Assembly (NCBI GenBank): GCA_031271065.1
Contig: JAISWP010000275.1
Location: 1-15,568, forward strand
Direction of reading: 5' to 3'
From: Synergistaceae bacterium
GTDB taxonomy: Bacteria; Synergistota; Synergistia; Synergistales; Synergistaceae
Length of the DNA stretch: 15,568 nt
Shown: positions 15,376 through 15,568 of the stretch, in pieces
How the letters are laid out: every line of letters starts with the position of its first letter
Numbering within the stretch: the first letter of the stretch is position 1
The notes under the pieces: generated by a model
What the model was told of the DNA's origin: nothing
Databases searched by the model: none
The model's input: only the letters and a program-made list of their open reading frames with translations
Made by a program: the position numbers and the translations under genes

Positions 15376-15568
15376 ATGAGGAAGTCAGGAATCGGCGTGA
15401 TGATGGTTTTTGTGCTGGCGATGATGGCAGCTTTTGGAAATGCTCAGAGCGCTTGTGCTAGTGATGCAGCAGATGCAGTAAAAGGGATAATCGACAGTTG
15501 GTATAGTGCTCATGACAATGCAGCGGATACCACGGCAATCAGCGTAACAAAAAACGATTCTGAAAAAA
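15376..15568 (+). CDS. exported protein of unknown function, N-terminal part (runs off the right edge)
   Basis: An open frame begins at ATG 15376, preceded by AAAGAGGT 7 nt upstream, and stays open for 64 codons to the window edge. The first 25 or so residues are a Sec signal peptide: MRKSGIGVMMVFVLAMMAAFG, then NAQSACASD with a likely cleavage near the Ala-rich end. A lipoprotein site at the Cys (QSAC) is possible but not canonical. The mature start, AADAVKGIIDSWYSAHDNAADT, is not recognised. The region has lower G+C and different codon use from the rest of the window, which may reflect recent acquisition or a surface-protein gene. Its promoter overlaps repeats that could bind the divergently encoded XRE regulator. 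Confidence 0.65.
   Translation, partial: MRKSGIGVMMVFVLAMMAAFGNAQSACASDAADAVKGIIDSWYSAHDNAADTTAISVTKNDSEK

Overview
The window comes from a bacterium of roughly 58-60% G+C with heavy use of ATA (Ile) and AGG (Arg) codons. Synergistota (Cloacibacillus- or Synergistes-like) or a high-GC clostridial relative fits the codon use and gene content. This taxonomic guess is an inference with modest confidence.

Left arm (1-5822, all minus strand): an arginine/carbamoyl-phosphate module. carA is followed, with a 14-nt overlap, by a very long carB whose product continues without a stop into a complete diaminopimelate-epimerase-like (DapF) domain. Both catalytic cysteines of that domain are replaced by serine. 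Downstream lie a clear promoter and a full T-box leader with a strong intrinsic terminator, then the first 47 codons of argG, which runs off the left edge. Carbamoyl phosphate and argininosuccinate synthesis are therefore encoded together, and argG has its own tRNA-sensing switch.

Middle (5823-9153): an AT-rich divergent intergenic region, then a soluble FIST-domain sensor gene and a cytoplasmic PAS hybrid histidine kinase with a receiver domain. The kinase reading frame is broken by a +1 shift inside the ATPase domain at about 8412. The pair looks like a ligand sensor and its phosphorelay partner.

Right arm (9179-14704, plus strand): a near-consensus promoter drives a five-gene peptide/nickel-type (Dpp/Opp) ABC importer operon in which successive genes overlap by 1-4 nt: substrate-binding protein, two permeases, two ATPases. 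The binding protein appears to be naturally circularly permuted: the half that is normally C-terminal comes directly after the signal peptide, and the half that is normally N-terminal comes last. The second permease carries an unusually large extracytoplasmic insertion after its first membrane helix, and both ATPases are compact.

End (14760-15568): a convergent XRE-type regulator. Upstream of it is a short region with inverted and direct repeats overlapping a good promoter, which reads into a partial gene for a small exported protein of lower G+C content.

The most unusual features are the permuted binding protein and the CarB-DapF fusion with its dead-looking epimerase active site.
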